A DNA stretch of 13,367 nt from Candidatus Uhrbacteria bacterium (GTDB lineage Bacteria > Patescibacteriota > Patescibacteriia > 2-12-FULL-60-25): positions 1 to 13,367 of the forward strand of contig CAIKNB010000015.1 of assembly GCA_903828685.1 (NCBI GenBank). Direction: 5' to 3'. Under the pieces are notes generated by a model. The model searched no databases, had not been told where the DNA came from, and saw only the letters and a program-made list of their open reading frames with translations. Shown here piece after piece: positions 13,336 to 13,367 of this stretch. A program made the translations under genes and the position numbers. The first letter of the stretch is position 1. Each line of letters opens with the position of its first letter.

Positions 13336-13367
13336 TTACGTAGCCTTGGGAAGGCCGCTCTGCGAAG

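Overview
The window looks like part of a small-genome, non-model bacterium, most probably a member of the Patescibacteria/CPR (Parcubacteria-like). This is an inference from gene content and style. The MurF-type ligase starts almost directly at its P-loop, without the usual N-terminal domain. Neighbouring genes encode DUF4430-like and DUF6580-like proteins, and there are several small orphan proteins. Shine-Dalgarno sequences are nearly absent. UGA serves as a stop and never appears in frame, so the code is standard and the UGA-recoding CPR lineages (Gracilibacteria, Absconditabacteria) are excluded. I ran no database search; family names rest on motifs that I read in the translations.

Layout. 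From 1 to 3071 a compact plus-strand cluster holds the 3' end of an FAD/NAD(P)-dependent oxidoreductase, a membrane-anchored unknown protein, a GT-B/MurG-like glycosyltransferase and undecaprenyl-diphosphatase (uppP). Everything from 3084 to the right edge is on the minus strand. In transcription order (right to left) this is: a 97-residue orphan ORF flanked by an exact 18-bp direct repeat; a 72-bp palindromic intergenic element; rarA; ftsI; murF; a tRNA-Glu(CUC) only 4 nt after the murF stop, followed by a terminator; an orphan gene with its own promoter and Shine-Dalgarno; a small acidic protein; the DUF4430-like exported protein with the DUF6580-like membrane protein (a possible vitamin uptake pair); a small secreted two-cysteine protein with a terminator; and mgtA, which runs convergently into uppP.

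How it works together. UppP recycles the undecaprenyl carrier, MurF finishes the peptidoglycan pentapeptide precursor and FtsI cross-links septal peptidoglycan, so cell-envelope synthesis is the main theme. The glycosyltransferase may use the same lipid carrier. RarA belongs to replication-fork maintenance and MgtA to Mg2+ import.

The most interesting signals are: (1) several promoters whose predicted start sites lie only about 0-9 nt before the start codon, implying leaderless or very-short-leader mRNAs, against one orphan gene with a conventional leader and Shine-Dalgarno; (2) the DUF4430/DUF6580 pair; (3) a tRNA-Glu that appears to be the tail of the ftsI-murF message; (4) the direct-repeat-flanked ORF at the right edge.
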